Assembly (NCBI GenBank): GCA_030447725.1 | Contig: JAUJOQ010000001.1 | Location: 187,068-251,067 of the forward strand | Direction of reading: 5' to 3' | Source of the DNA: Thermoleophilaceae bacterium | Lineage (GTDB): Bacteria > Actinomycetota > Thermoleophilia > Solirubrobacterales > Thermoleophilaceae | Length of the DNA: 64,000 bases | In this document: piece by piece, positions 35,985 to 44,309 of the stretch | Position numbering within the stretch: position 1 is the first letter of the stretch | Layout: every line of letters starts with the position of its first letter | Translations under genes and position numbers: made by a program | Notes under the pieces: generated by a model | Told to the model about the DNA's origin: nothing | The model's input: only the letters and a program-made list of their open reading frames with translations | Databases searched by the model: none

Positions 35985-36013
35985 GGGAGTAGGGGAGCGC
36001 CCCGAAGTCGGAC
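35985..36013 (+). repeat. Left terminal inverted repeat of the defence element
   Basis: Begins GGGAGTAGGGGAGCGCCCCG. Compared with the reverse complement of 45315-45343, 27 of 29 positions match (differences at positions 8 and 19). It abuts the left direct repeat. Confidence 0.9.
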
Positions 36014-37586
36014 AGGGTGTTCGCGTGGCAAGCGGGTTCGGCCGTGGCAGCCGGGTCGTGGCATGAGGAAGCGTCCTCAACCCGGCACTTGTTGATAGAG
36101 GCAGCCCCCCAAAGTCGTCGCCGGAACGTGGGAGGGCAGCGCCCGCGAGTGCCGTCCGCTAGCCACGGGGTAGGTTGAGCTGGTGGCCACCCTCGACCCA
36201 GTCATACAGCTATCAATTGCGATGGCTACAACGCCAGGCGCTTTCGCGGTACTTGTCGGCGCTGGAGTCTCGGCCGAAGCTGGCGTCCCGAGTGGTGGTG
36301 AGATCCTCCGGTTGACCAAGCGGAAGCTCTACGCGACTGCTAACCCCTCCAGCTCCGAGCCTTCAGAGGACGACCTTGCGGAATGGCTCAGGTCGGAGGG
36401 CCTCAGCGACCTTGGTTACTCAGCATTGCTGGAAGCGGCACTGCCGATCGATCAGACTCGTCGTGACTTTGTTGCGGGGTTCTTCTCGGGTCGCTCACCG
36501 GGGCCGGCACACGTCGCTCTTGCGCGCCTAGCGGAGCGAGGATTGGTGAGAACCATCGTGACGACGAACTTTGATCATCTAATCGAAGACGCCCTTACAG
36601 CGCGCGGCTTGCCTTTCGTGATGGTGAGCGATGACGCTGGACTTGAGACAGCCCCTCATCGGGAAACCGCACCGATCTTCCTGGTCAAAGCACACGGGGA
36701 CGCCGGGCAACTCACTATCCGGAACACCCCCCAGGAGGTAGAGACGCTGGACCCCCGCATGACCGACGAGCTCAAGGAAATCGCCGAGCGTCACGGAGTG
36801 ATCTCCCTGGGATATGCGGGTCGTGACGGGGCCATCAACGGAGCGCTTCGAAAGACGAGCCCGCGCTTTGGCCTCTACTGGCTCACGCGTCCATCCGGTA
36901 CCACCGCGCAAGCCGAAGCGTTGGTAGCGCAAGCTAGCGGGAAGATCATCAGCCGTTCCGGCGCCGGGGACTTCCTGGCTGAGTTGGAGCGCCGCGTCAG
37001 CGGATGGCTGTCGGATCCCAGCGGGGGTATGACCGCGCATCTGGTTAGAAGCAGGACTATCACCGCTTTGGAGCGAGGTAGTCCGGTCGCCTTGGCTGAG
37101 CTGCTGAAAACCGAGCGCGACGCTTTCGTTAGGACAACGCACCGCGCCGTAACAGCCGCGGCCGAAGCCCAGGTTGGGCCGGAGATCGACACGGAGCGTA
37201 TGGCTCGGCTCGACGGTGAGCTGTCGAGCGCTCTTGAGCGACGGCTGGCGTCTTTGCTCCCTCTGATCCAACACGACCATCGAACCTTCATCCGCGGCGA
37301 GTTGCCGTGGCTCGGTGAACTGGCCGATCAGTCGTGGACGACTCCCGCACACCCCTACGCCGCATTTGGATACGCCCCCCGGCTGCTGGGTTGGATGCTT
37401 CTTTACGCCTGCGGTGCCATGGCGACGCGGGAGCACAGCTTCGACTTGGCTAAGGCTCTCTGGTCACAGCGGGCTGATCGAGGCGCGACACCAATGCCTG
37501 CAATAAAACTCGGTGCTGCGGCGGAGCTAGCTGGTGCCCTAGAGCTGTCGTACATGGGCAAGCGCGCGGAGGTATCGGGTGTGGGC

Positions 37587-37631
37587 GCCGCCTGAATACT
37601 GGACCGCCTGCGCCGGTTGAAAACTGACCCC
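37587..37631 (+). repeat. Left end double terminal motif of the IS21 element
   Basis: Two units, beginning at 37587 (GCCGCCTGAATACTGGACC) and 37612 (GCCGGTTGAAAACTGACC), 25 bases apart. They align without gaps to the complement of the right-end units. The double repeats are typical transposase-binding sites of IS21 elements. The first unit is the less conserved one. Confidence 0.85.
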
Positions 37632-37707
37632 CTGGCGCGGGGCCGGGTTGTGTCCGGCTGGGTCCTGAGCCTCGTCCGATCGAAGAGATCGAGGCGAGGA
37701 GGAGCGG

Positions 37708-38913
37708 GTGGTCGGTGTGGAGCGGTGGGCGGAGATCAGACGGATGCGGTTTGTCGAGGGGCGCTCGATCCGCCAGATCCATCGCCTGACCGGCTATCAC
37801 CGCGAGACGATCCGTTCGGCGCTCGCTAGCGGTGAGCCGCCACGCTATGAGCGTCCTGGGCGCCCGTCGAAGCTCGATCCGTTCAAGGGTGAGATCCATA
37901 GCCGGCTGGACGAGGACCCCGAGATTCCTGCGCAGTGCCTGCGTGAGCGCTGCGAGGAGCTTGGATACGCGGGTGGCAAGACGATCTTTGACGACTACGT
38001 GCGCGAGGTGCGTCCTCGCTACCGGCCGCTTCGCACCTATCAGCGCACGGTCTACCGCCCGGGTGAGTTGTGTCAGTTCGATCTCTGGGAGCCCAAGGCC
38101 GAGATTCCGGTCGGGTGGGGCCAGACGCGCCGCGGCTGGGTCGTGACCGCCGAGCTTGGCTACTCGCGTGCGATCGCCGCTGCGCTCGTGTTCTCGAAGG
38201 AGCTGCGCGACCTGCGCTATGGCATGGGCCGCTGCCTCGGTCGCCTCGGCGCCCTGCCCGAGAAGCTGGTCTGGGATCGTGAGGGCGCTGTCCACCGCGG
38301 CGGTGGGCGCCCGACGGAGGACTTCGCCGCCTTCTGCGGCGCGCTGCCGGTCGGCTGGATCATCCTCGAGGCCCGCGATCCCGAGGCCAAGGGCGCACTC
38401 GAGCGCTCCCATCGCTTTATCCGCACCAACTTCGAGCCCGCTCGCAGTTTCGCGAACCAGCTCGACTACCAGGCCCAGCTCGACTCCTGGACCGACAAGG
38501 CCAACGCCCGCAAACACCGCACCACCCGGGCGGTCCCCGCGGAGCGCCTCGCCGCCGAACGAGAGCGGATGCGCCCGCTCCCGGCGCCGATGCCCGATCC
38601 TGACCACCGCTTCACGATCCGCGTCGCCCAGCAGCCCTACCTGCGCTTTGACACCAACGACTACTCGCTCGACCCGTGCCTCGCCGGGCGCCGCGTCGAG
38701 GTCTCGGCCTCCCAGACTGCCATTACCGCCACCGCGCTCGACACCGGCGAGCTGGCTTGTCGCCACCGGCGCGCCTTCGCCAAGGGACTCACCTTCACCG
38801 ACCCTGTCCATCAGCGCGAGCTCGAGCGGCTGCGCGGCGAGCGTCGTCGAGGGCCCGACGTCGAGGTCGAGTCGCGGCCTCTGGTCCGCTATGACGCCCT
38901 GATCCCAGCATGA
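37708..38913 (+). CDS. istA: IS21-family transposase IstA
   Basis: A 401-residue DDE transposase. An N-terminal helix-turn-helix is in RFVEGRSIRQIHRLTGYHRE. The DDE triad is represented by Asp in LCQFDLWEPK, Asp in LVWDREGAV and Glu in EAKGALERSHR. The C-terminal region binds ends and partner. GTG 37708 has the ribosome site AGGAGG before it. It has no visible frameshift or stop, so the element should be active. It overlaps istB by ATGA. Confidence 0.95.
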   Translation: MVGVERWAEIRRMRFVEGRSIRQIHRLTGYHRETIRSALASGEPPRYERPGRPSKLDPFKGEIHSRLDEDPEIPAQCLRERCEELGYAGGKTIFDDYVREVRPRYRPLRTYQRTVYRPGELCQFDLWEPKAEIPVGWGQTRRGWVVTAELGYSRAIAAALVFSKELRDLRYGMGRCLGRLGALPEKLVWDREGAVHRGGGRPTEDFAAFCGALPVGWIILEARDPEAKGALERSHRFIRTNFEPARSFANQLDYQAQLDSWTDKANARKHRTTRAVPAERLAAERERMRPLPAPMPDPDHRFTIRVAQQPYLRFDTNDYSLDPCLAGRRVEVSASQTAITATALDTGELACRHRRAFAKGLTFTDPVHQRELERLRGERRRGPDVEVESRPLVRYDALIPA

Positions 38914-39668
38914 GCAAGACCTCGGAGCTCTCGCACTTGTTCCGGTCGCTGAAGGCGCCGGCGGCTGCCCACTCGGTTCCCGTGCTCGCCAAGCGGGCGC
39001 GCGAGGAACAGTGGTCACACGAGCGCTTCCTTGAGGCCGTCCTCTCATCGGAGGTCGCGTCACGCGAAAGCCACGGCGGCGAGTCACGGATCAAGGCCGC
39101 TCGGTTCCCGGCCCGAAAGACCTTGGAGGAATTCGACTTCACCTTCCAGCGCTCGGTCAAGCGCCAGGTGATCGAACACCTCGGCCAGCTCGACTTCCTC
39201 CACGGCCGCGAGAACGTGGTCATGCTCGGCCCGCCCGGGACCGGCAAAACGCACCTCGCGATCGCGCTCGGGATCCGCGCCTGCCTCGCCGGGCAGCGGG
39301 TCGCGTTCGCGACCGCAACCGAATGGGTCGCAAAGCTCGGCGAGGCCAAGCGCCAAGGCCAACTCGAAGCAGAGCTGACCCGCCTCGGCCGGGTGCCCTT
39401 GCTGATCGTCGACGAGGTCGGCTACATCCCCTTCGATCCAGAGGCCGCGAACCTGATGTTCAGCTTGGTCTCGGCCCGCTACGAGCGCGCCAGCCTGATC
39501 GTCACCTCGAACAAAGCCTTCTCCGCCTGGGGCGAGATCTTCGGCGACGAGGTGACCGCCGCGGCGATGATCGACCGCCTCGTCCACCACGCCGAGATCC
39601 TCGCTCTCAAGGGCGACTCCTACCGCCTGCGCGACAAAGACCTCGGCTCGCCCCCACCCGGCGACTGA
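38910..39668 (+). CDS. istB: IS21-family helper ATPase IstB
   Basis: A 252-residue AAA+ ATPase related to DnaC. Walker A is in MLGPPGTGKTHLAIALG, Walker B in LLIVDEVGYIPFD, and sensor-1 Asn in VTSNKAF. It selects and remodels target DNA for IstA. Its ATG overlaps the istA stop by four bases, the standard arrangement of this family. Confidence 0.95.
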   Translation: MSKTSELSHLFRSLKAPAAAHSVPVLAKRAREEQWSHERFLEAVLSSEVASRESHGGESRIKAARFPARKTLEEFDFTFQRSVKRQVIEHLGQLDFLHGRENVVMLGPPGTGKTHLAIALGIRACLAGQRVAFATATEWVAKLGEAKRQGQLEAELTRLGRVPLLIVDEVGYIPFDPEAANLMFSLVSARYERASLIVTSNKAFSAWGEIFGDEVTAAAMIDRLVHHAEILALKGDSYRLRDKDLGSPPPGD

Positions 39669-39731
39669 CCGCCCGCGCCCACTCCGCTTCGCCCTACGGG
39701 CTCCGCTCCGCAGGCGCCCCTACCTCGATTG

Positions 39732-39779
39732 GGGTGGTCCACTTTTCAACCGGCGTGGGTGGTCCACTTTTCAACCGGC
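39732..39779 (+). repeat. Right end double terminal motif of the IS21 element
   Basis: Two identical 23-bp copies at 39732-39754 and 39757-39779 (each with GGTGGTCCACTTTTCAACCG), 25 bases apart, followed by CTTGACA at the right tip. Complementary to the left-end units. Confidence 0.9.
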
Positions 39780-39884
39780 CTTGACATCGGGCCTTTGGCA
39801 CCTAGCTCGCACGCTCGCCGGGAGTGAACTCCTGGCCGACTTCTACAGCGACCTCATCGGGGGTCCGGGGAGGATCATCTCCTG

Positions 39885-40127
39885 GTGACACTGGGACGGT
39901 TGGGAGACTTCAGCGTGTTAGCGGGCCTCTTGGCCGGCCAAGATGGGATCGAGGTCATCCGGTGGTGGCAGGGATCACAGGTCAATACCCAACTAATCGA
40001 CCGCCTTCAGCGCGACCCAGAAATGATGCAAGTCGTGTCGACCGTCGTCACGGGCGATGTGGATGGCATCAACGCTAGGACCCTCATCCCGCGATTGCGG
40101 GAAGTTCCTGGGCTATCGCTGCCGTAA
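39885..40127 (+). CDS. 80-residue partner of the SIR2 protein (unknown)
   Basis: GTG 39885 overlaps the native SIR2 stop (GTGA). The protein starts MTLGRLGDFSVLAGLLAGQD, with IEVIRWWQGSQVNTQLIDRL in the middle; it is neither clearly basic nor membrane-bound. No family recognised. The overlap indicates that the two genes were one translational unit before the IS21 insertion, and it may be a regulator, sensor or antitoxin for the SIR2 effector. It now lies 2.2 kb behind the intact part of the SIR2 gene, so its own expression is uncertain. Confidence 0.6.
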   Translation: MTLGRLGDFSVLAGLLAGQDGIEVIRWWQGSQVNTQLIDRLQRDPEMMQVVSTVVTGDVDGINARTLIPRLREVPGLSLP

Positions 40128-40218
40128 GCCGTACGCCGTCGCGGAAATCGCAGGCAGTGGGTCCGACCGAACGTCCCCAAGTCGAAACCACCGGGGAATC
40201 AGCGGGAGGATGCGCTCT

Positions 40219-40224
40219 TAGAAT
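40219..40224 (+). promoter_or_regulatory. Candidate leaderless promoter (-10) of the PD-(D/E)XK gene
   Basis: TAGAAT six bases before ATG 40231. A TANNNT element at this distance is typical of leaderless actinobacterial transcripts. No ribosome site precedes the ATG, and no convincing -35 is seen. Confidence 0.4.
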
Positions 40225-40230
40225 CAAAGC

Positions 40231-41280
40231 ATGGCGCTGTGGTCGGAGCGGCAAGGCCAAAGGCGCGGTCTGAACAAGGTCGACTGCCGTGACGCGCTCT
40301 TCGAGGTTCTCGCTGACCTTGAGAAGCGGCAGCTTTTCCTCGATGCCTGGGGGGAGGGGGATAGCTTCACGGAGTGGGGCGGCTTCATCGAGGACCCCGA
40401 GCGCTGGGTCCGAGACGAGCTAAAGGACTCCAGCCTCTGGCAGTACCTCTCGCGTCCATGGAGGGTCTACCAGGAATGGGATCCCGAGTTCGCGACTTAC
40501 GACAAGCCGAAGCAGTGGTCGTTCCCTGTCCTGTTCGACATCGTCGAGGTCCTGCACCGCGACGCGGCCGCGCTGTCCGGCGAGGACGAAAGTGACTTCG
40601 ACCGTGACGGTGGTCAGCGAATGTTCCGCGAAGCGGTGAATCCAATCCTCGCGCAACTGGAGCCGTCGAAGGTCCTGCTCGAGGACGGCCGCATCATGGA
40701 TGTCGCCACCGTTACGAAGGAACCAATCGGCATCCATCGCGGTCGAAAAGGCGACACGCCGGTCCTTTCGGACGACGTGTACGACCATATCGTCGAGATC
40801 ATCGAACGGGTGGGTAGGGGCATGGAGCTGGCGCCCGGCACGCACGTCAAGCTCGGCGAGGAAGGTCGGCGCGACATCTACCTAGTCTCGCTGAACACCC
40901 ACTACGAGGATCAGGTTGCCGGCGAGGCCTTTAACCACACCGGCAAGACCGACCTGCGCGTGCGGCATGAGGGCAATAACGTCTTCATCGGGGAGTGCAA
41001 GATCTGGAAGGGGCCCGAGGTCTTCACGGACGCTTTGGATCAGCTCTTCGGCTACGCCGCCTGGCGCGACACCAAGCTCGCTCTCATCATGTTCGTTCCG
41101 AACAAGAAGCTTTCGGACGTGATCGTGAAGGCGAAGGAACTCGTCGAGGACCACCCCCAATTCATCGAATGGCTGATCGATCCCAAGGACCACCCGATGC
41201 GTGCACGGGTCCATTGGCGCGACGACGAGAAGCGGCACGCGAACCTCGCCGTGTTCCTAGTCCACCTGCCGGTCGAGTAG
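40231..41280 (+). CDS. PD-(D/E)XK nuclease-like protein
   Basis: A 349-residue protein. A PD-(D/E)XK site is seen as Asp 241 in GKTDLRVRHEGN and Glu 255-x-Lys 257 in VFIGECKIWKG; a strand-helix segment with FGYAAWRDTKLALIMFVPNK follows. The N-terminal ~230 residues (with KQWSFPVLFDIVEVLHRDAA) are of unknown fold, likely a target-sensing part. In this setting a defence or toxin nuclease is the best guess. It is not TnsA-like beyond the fold class. It is separated from the 80-residue gene by 103 bases with a possible own promoter. Confidence 0.7.
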   Translation: MALWSERQGQRRGLNKVDCRDALFEVLADLEKRQLFLDAWGEGDSFTEWGGFIEDPERWVRDELKDSSLWQYLSRPWRVYQEWDPEFATYDKPKQWSFPVLFDIVEVLHRDAAALSGEDESDFDRDGGQRMFREAVNPILAQLEPSKVLLEDGRIMDVATVTKEPIGIHRGRKGDTPVLSDDVYDHIVEIIERVGRGMELAPGTHVKLGEEGRRDIYLVSLNTHYEDQVAGEAFNHTGKTDLRVRHEGNNVFIGECKIWKGPEVFTDALDQLFGYAAWRDTKLALIMFVPNKKLSDVIVKAKELVEDHPQFIEWLIDPKDHPMRARVHWRDDEKRHANLAVFLVHLPVE

Positions 41281-41374
41281 ATCGCCTAAATGGGGGTGGG
41301 TAGCGTCTCGACCTGCCTAGGAATCGCAGGCGGATCCGTCGGAGTCGAGGTCGTAGTCGTCGGAGCCGGTAACC

Positions 41375-41707
41375 GTGACTGGCCCGGTGTATTCGGGTCC
41401 GGTGGAACAGAATGGCAGGAGCTACCACACAGATGTCCGCGATCTCCTTGCCCTGTTCGGCCGCCAGCAGCTCACGACCAAGGCACGGCTCGAACTCAGC
41501 CAAGAGCTGATGCGCGTCGGCGTCGCAGTCCGGCCCGATCTGTCGCTGGTCGAGCGCAACGACCCGATCGAACTGTTCATCCTAACGCCGATGCCGCGGA
41601 TGCCTCAGCCTGGTGGCCGGCCGGCGGCAGTGGTGCTCGGAGTCCTGCCGGAAACGTGCTCAGCGGAGGCGGGAGACCGGGCCGTCCGACCCCAGGGCAC
41701 GGTCTAG
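41375..41707 (+). CDS. Small unknown protein, possibly frameshifted
   Basis: GTG 41375 has GGAG nine bases upstream. The N-terminal 70 residues (VRDLLALFGRQQLTTKARLE; AVRPDLSLVERNDPIELFIL) look genuine. After FILTP the frame runs into PMPRMPQPGGRPAAV, but the neighbouring frame of the same DNA (about 41586-41660) encodes RRCRGCLSLVAGRRQWCSES, then CRKRAQRRR, a cysteine pattern seen in small actinobacterial zinc-finger tails. A +1 shift at about 41583-41595 may thus be the true structure. Family not recognised. Confidence 0.5.
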   Translation: MTGPVYSGPVEQNGRSYHTDVRDLLALFGRQQLTTKARLELSQELMRVGVAVRPDLSLVERNDPIELFILTPMPRMPQPGGRPAAVVLGVLPETCSAEAGDRAVRPQGTV

Positions 41708-43740
41708 CCGGTCTCGTCGTCAATCAATCCGTACGGTGGTTCGTCGCGATTCCCCGAGTAGCGCACGACGATCTCGTTGTCATCCACGTTTGGTGGTGGT
41801 TGGTTGTCGACGACAATCAGCTGAGCCGCGGATCCCATCGCCCGGCTCCAGGTCAACAGATGTTCCCACACGCGTTCCACGATCACCGGGTCGGTGAATT
41901 CGTCGTGTTCACCCTCGGTTTGAGCGATGAGATTCTTCTGGGGACTATCGATCAGCAGGAAGCCTGGGTGGGGCTGCCCGAGTTCCACGGCGCGCTCGAA
42001 GACGGTGAGTTGCCACGCAAGGGCGATTAGGGTCATTGCGCCTGTCGATCCGATCTCGTTGTATCGATTTCCCCGCACGTAGGGCGCAAAGCTCTCGTCG
42101 AGATAGGGGCCCTTCGGGCTGTCGAGCTTCGGGAAGCCGAATGACCTCAGGATCTCGTCGAAGCGCTCGGAGAGCTGGCCGACTACCGCGTTCCTATCCG
42201 GGCGGTTGGCCCGAAGCTGGTTGATCCGCTCACGCAGCTCCGCGATCCGCGTCTCCAAGCGGCTGTGGTCAGTTCGTCGGCGATCAAGCCCCTCGTGCCA
42301 CCGGACGGCCTGGTCAACTTCCACCTGGACCCGGCGAAGCTCTTCTCTCTGCTCCAGGAGATCGTCTCGCTGGGCTAGGAACGGAGACAGCGTCTGAGCG
42401 ACCTCGCTGTCCAGCCTCCGTTGCGCTGCCGTCTCCGCTTCTAGAGCTTCGCGATAGGCCTGCTCTGCGCTAGCCAAATCGGACTCAACTTCCTCGATGT
42501 ACCGCTCGATCGCTCGCAATCGTGCCCGTACCGCGGTCCTCTCGGCGGCAATATCGATCGGTGTCACTTCGGCGGGGATCTCCTGCCGGCAGAGGGAACA
42601 GCTTCCGCCAGGCTCAACCTCCTGCGGTTCCTGGAGTTCCTGCATGCACGCTGGACAGACGCGGACTCGCAGAGGGTCGAAGAGTTGCCCAGCCTCCTCG
42701 AAGAAGATGAGCTTGCGCTCATCCTCGGCGTACTGACCGCGAAGCGGAAGGAGCCGTCGGAGGAGGGTTTCGCGATCTCGCAGACGAGCTGCCGCTTCGC
42801 CGCTTGCCTGGCGACGACCACTGAACTCTGCCCTCGCCTTGCGCGCGTAATCCGACTCCGCACGCATGCGAGAACTCAGGTCGTCGAGGCGCCCCGTGAC
42901 CGCTTGGAGGCTGGCCTTCGCTTCAGCTCCTCGCGCGTCCAGCTCCAGCCGCCCCGGCACCTCGTTCTCCCGCAGAAAGGTGTCGAGAGCCATAATCTCT
43001 TTTTCGAGGTCCGCCCGCTCCTCTTCCATGGCTTGGAGCTGGTCGCCCATCGCGGCCAACTGATCGTCGTAGACCTCGAAGACAACTTCGATTACCTGCC
43101 GGAGCTTCAACGCTCGAACGTGGTGCCCCTCTTGGAGGAGCTGCTTGTTGTCGAGGCGCTGGTTGGGCAGGAAACACAGCCACATCAGGTCCCGGAATGA
43201 CAGTGGATCCGTCTTGGATTCCGGTTGCGTCGGGGCCTCCTTGAGGCGGATCCCCGCGAGGCCGGTCGCTTCAAGCAACAGGGTGGACAGCGAACTCGGG
43301 CTGCCCGGTGGACTGATGGCCCTCCGTTCGATGGTGTGGCTGTGGCGCAAGTCGGCGAGCCCACATCGGTGAACGGTTGCAGCCCCCTCGGAGCTAAACA
43401 ACGGTCGTTCGATGACCACCGTCTCGCCGGCCAAATCCACTTCGAGCAGCGCCGCTCGCACCCGGCGTTCAATCTCGTAATGGCGTGGATGGCCCGACGC
43501 GCCGAGGCAGTAGGCGATGAACTCCAGGATCGAGGTCTTCCCAGTCGAGATTTGGCCCGCGATAACCGAAAGTGGGCGAACTGCACGCGGCTTTGGGGTG
43601 GCTGGCGCCGACTCGGGTTCTTCGGTACGGCTCAATGGCGGCGACCGATCGACGTCCTCCGGCTCGCCTTCTTCTAGGAAGCTCAATTCATAGCTTCGGC
43701 CGGTCCCGACGAGTCGAAGATGGCGTATCTGGATACTCAC
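41704..43740 (-). CDS. SMC/Rad50-like ATPase of an ABC-type three-component system (DUF3732-like)
   Basis: A 678-residue protein. Walker A is VIAGQISTGKTS (residues 59-70), two coiled-coil arms span about 225-350 and 390-490, and the hook contains CPAC (362-365) and CSLC (381-384), a zinc-hook-like pair. The D-loop/Walker B region is LLIDSPQKN. These features fit the DUF3732 ABC ATPase of computationally predicted ABC-3C conflict systems. Its start overlaps the middle-component stop by 4 bases (ATGA), so it is translated last from the nuclease-middle-ATPase operon. Role inferred: sense foreign DNA or ends and switch on the nuclease. Confidence 0.8.
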   Translation of the reverse strand: MSIQIRHLRLVGTGRSYELSFLEEGEPEDVDRSPPLSRTEEPESAPATPKPRAVRPLSVIAGQISTGKTSILEFIAYCLGASGHPRHYEIERRVRAALLEVDLAGETVVIERPLFSSEGAATVHRCGLADLRHSHTIERRAISPPGSPSSLSTLLLEATGLAGIRLKEAPTQPESKTDPLSFRDLMWLCFLPNQRLDNKQLLQEGHHVRALKLRQVIEVVFEVYDDQLAAMGDQLQAMEEERADLEKEIMALDTFLRENEVPGRLELDARGAEAKASLQAVTGRLDDLSSRMRAESDYARKARAEFSGRRQASGEAAARLRDRETLLRRLLPLRGQYAEDERKLIFFEEAGQLFDPLRVRVCPACMQELQEPQEVEPGGSCSLCRQEIPAEVTPIDIAAERTAVRARLRAIERYIEEVESDLASAEQAYREALEAETAAQRRLDSEVAQTLSPFLAQRDDLLEQREELRRVQVEVDQAVRWHEGLDRRRTDHSRLETRIAELRERINQLRANRPDRNAVVGQLSERFDEILRSFGFPKLDSPKGPYLDESFAPYVRGNRYNEIGSTGAMTLIALAWQLTVFERAVELGQPHPGFLLIDSPQKNLIAQTEGEHDEFTDPVIVERVWEHLLTWSRAMGSAAQLIVVDNQPPPNVDDNEIVVRYSGNRDEPPYGLIDDETG

Positions 43741-44309
43741 GGCACGTCCGTAGCGGCTTGTGCCGGATGCTCAAAGAGGTCGATCAGCAGATCGTCTGCC
43801 CGGAGCCACCCGCGCGTCTCCTCTTGCAGCGCCTTGTCGCTGAGCCGATTTAGCTCCCGGCCGACGACTTGAGCGCTCCTTCGATAGCTCTGGGCGTAGA
43901 ACGATCGGAGAGCTTCAGCACCGTGGCGGCCCGTGGTGGTGAGCTCATACGCGATGCGCCGCTCCTCGGGCTTCGCCTCGACAAGCCCATAGGCCAGAAG
44001 CGTCGCGAGGTCGTGCTGGAGCCGCTCTCGGCGAGAACTGAAACGCTGGGCCGACGACTGGTACGAGAGGTTCCGTGAGTCGAACCCGGTCAGGACAAGT
44101 TCCGCATGCTCAGGAGTGTCGCGGCCAAAGATCAAGAACGGGTTGTCCGCGAAGAAGTCGTAGAACGAGATCCGCTCGACATCCAGCGGCTTCCGGTAGG
44201 GCAGCTCAGGGATCACCTCTAGGAGTAGGAGCAGCCGGCCCAAGCGAAACTCAAAGAGGTCATCGGGACGCAACGGACCGCCGGACGGTTTCTCGGCGGA
44301 CTTAGGCAT
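43737..44309 (-). CDS. Middle component of ABC-type three-component system
   Basis: A 190-residue protein with FEFRLGRLLLLLEVIPELPY, RISFYDFFADNPFLIFG, and RRERLQHDLATLLAYGLVEA then YELTTTGRHGAEALRSFY, the layout of the small wing-helix-like middle component (MC2 type) found between effector and DUF3732 ATPase. It overlaps both neighbours (8 bases with the nuclease gene, 4 with the ATPase gene). It is expected to bridge the two proteins. Family assignment rests on pattern and context. Confidence 0.68.
   Translation of the reverse strand: MPKSAEKPSGGPLRPDDLFEFRLGRLLLLLEVIPELPYRKPLDVERISFYDFFADNPFLIFGRDTPEHAELVLTGFDSRNLSYQSSAQRFSSRRERLQHDLATLLAYGLVEAKPEERRIAYELTTTGRHGAEALRSFYAQSYRRSAQVVGRELNRLSDKALQEETRGWLRADDLLIDLFEHPAQAATDVP

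Larger units (their letters stand above)
37580..39786 (+). mobile_element. IS21-family insertion sequence (intact)
   Basis: A 2207-bp element with TG at its left end and CA at its right, flanked by the 5-bp target duplication TCGGG (37575-37579; 39787-39791). Each end carries two tandem copies of a 25-bp-period terminal motif based on GCCGGTTGAAAA (left copies begin at 37587 and 37612; right copies at 39732 and 39757 as the complement). The genes istA and istB overlap. It sits within the SIR2 gene, whose frame is exactly restored by its removal, so the insertion is recent. Confidence 0.95.
36183..39888 (+). pseudogene. SIR2-domain protein gene interrupted by IS21 element
   Basis: The gene starts at GTG 36183 and is interrupted after codon 465 by the IS at 37580-39786. 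Deleting the IS and one TCGGG copy gives one 497-residue frame ending at TGA 39888 (C-terminus ...LIGGPGRIISW). The SIR2 fold is clear: FAVLVGAGVSAEAGVPSGGE (GAG at 26-28), TIVTTNFDHLIEDA with catalytic-type Asn 129, and KAHGDAG with His 171. SIR2 proteins in such islands typically destroy NAD+ on infection. The split version would end after GVGAA inside the IS, losing only 32 C-terminal residues, so partial activity is possible. The downstream 80-residue gene overlaps its stop by 4 bases. Confidence 0.85.

Noticed and set aside
36112..36135. Third copy of the A unit (GCCGGAACG followed by TGGGAGGGCAGCG)
   Set aside because: Only nine contiguous bases match and there is no hairpin or B unit nearby.
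40231..41280. TnsA-like transposition endonuclease for the defence element
   Set aside because: Only the general PD-(D/E)XK pattern is shared; no TnsB/TnsC partner exists and the N-terminal region does not resemble TnsA.
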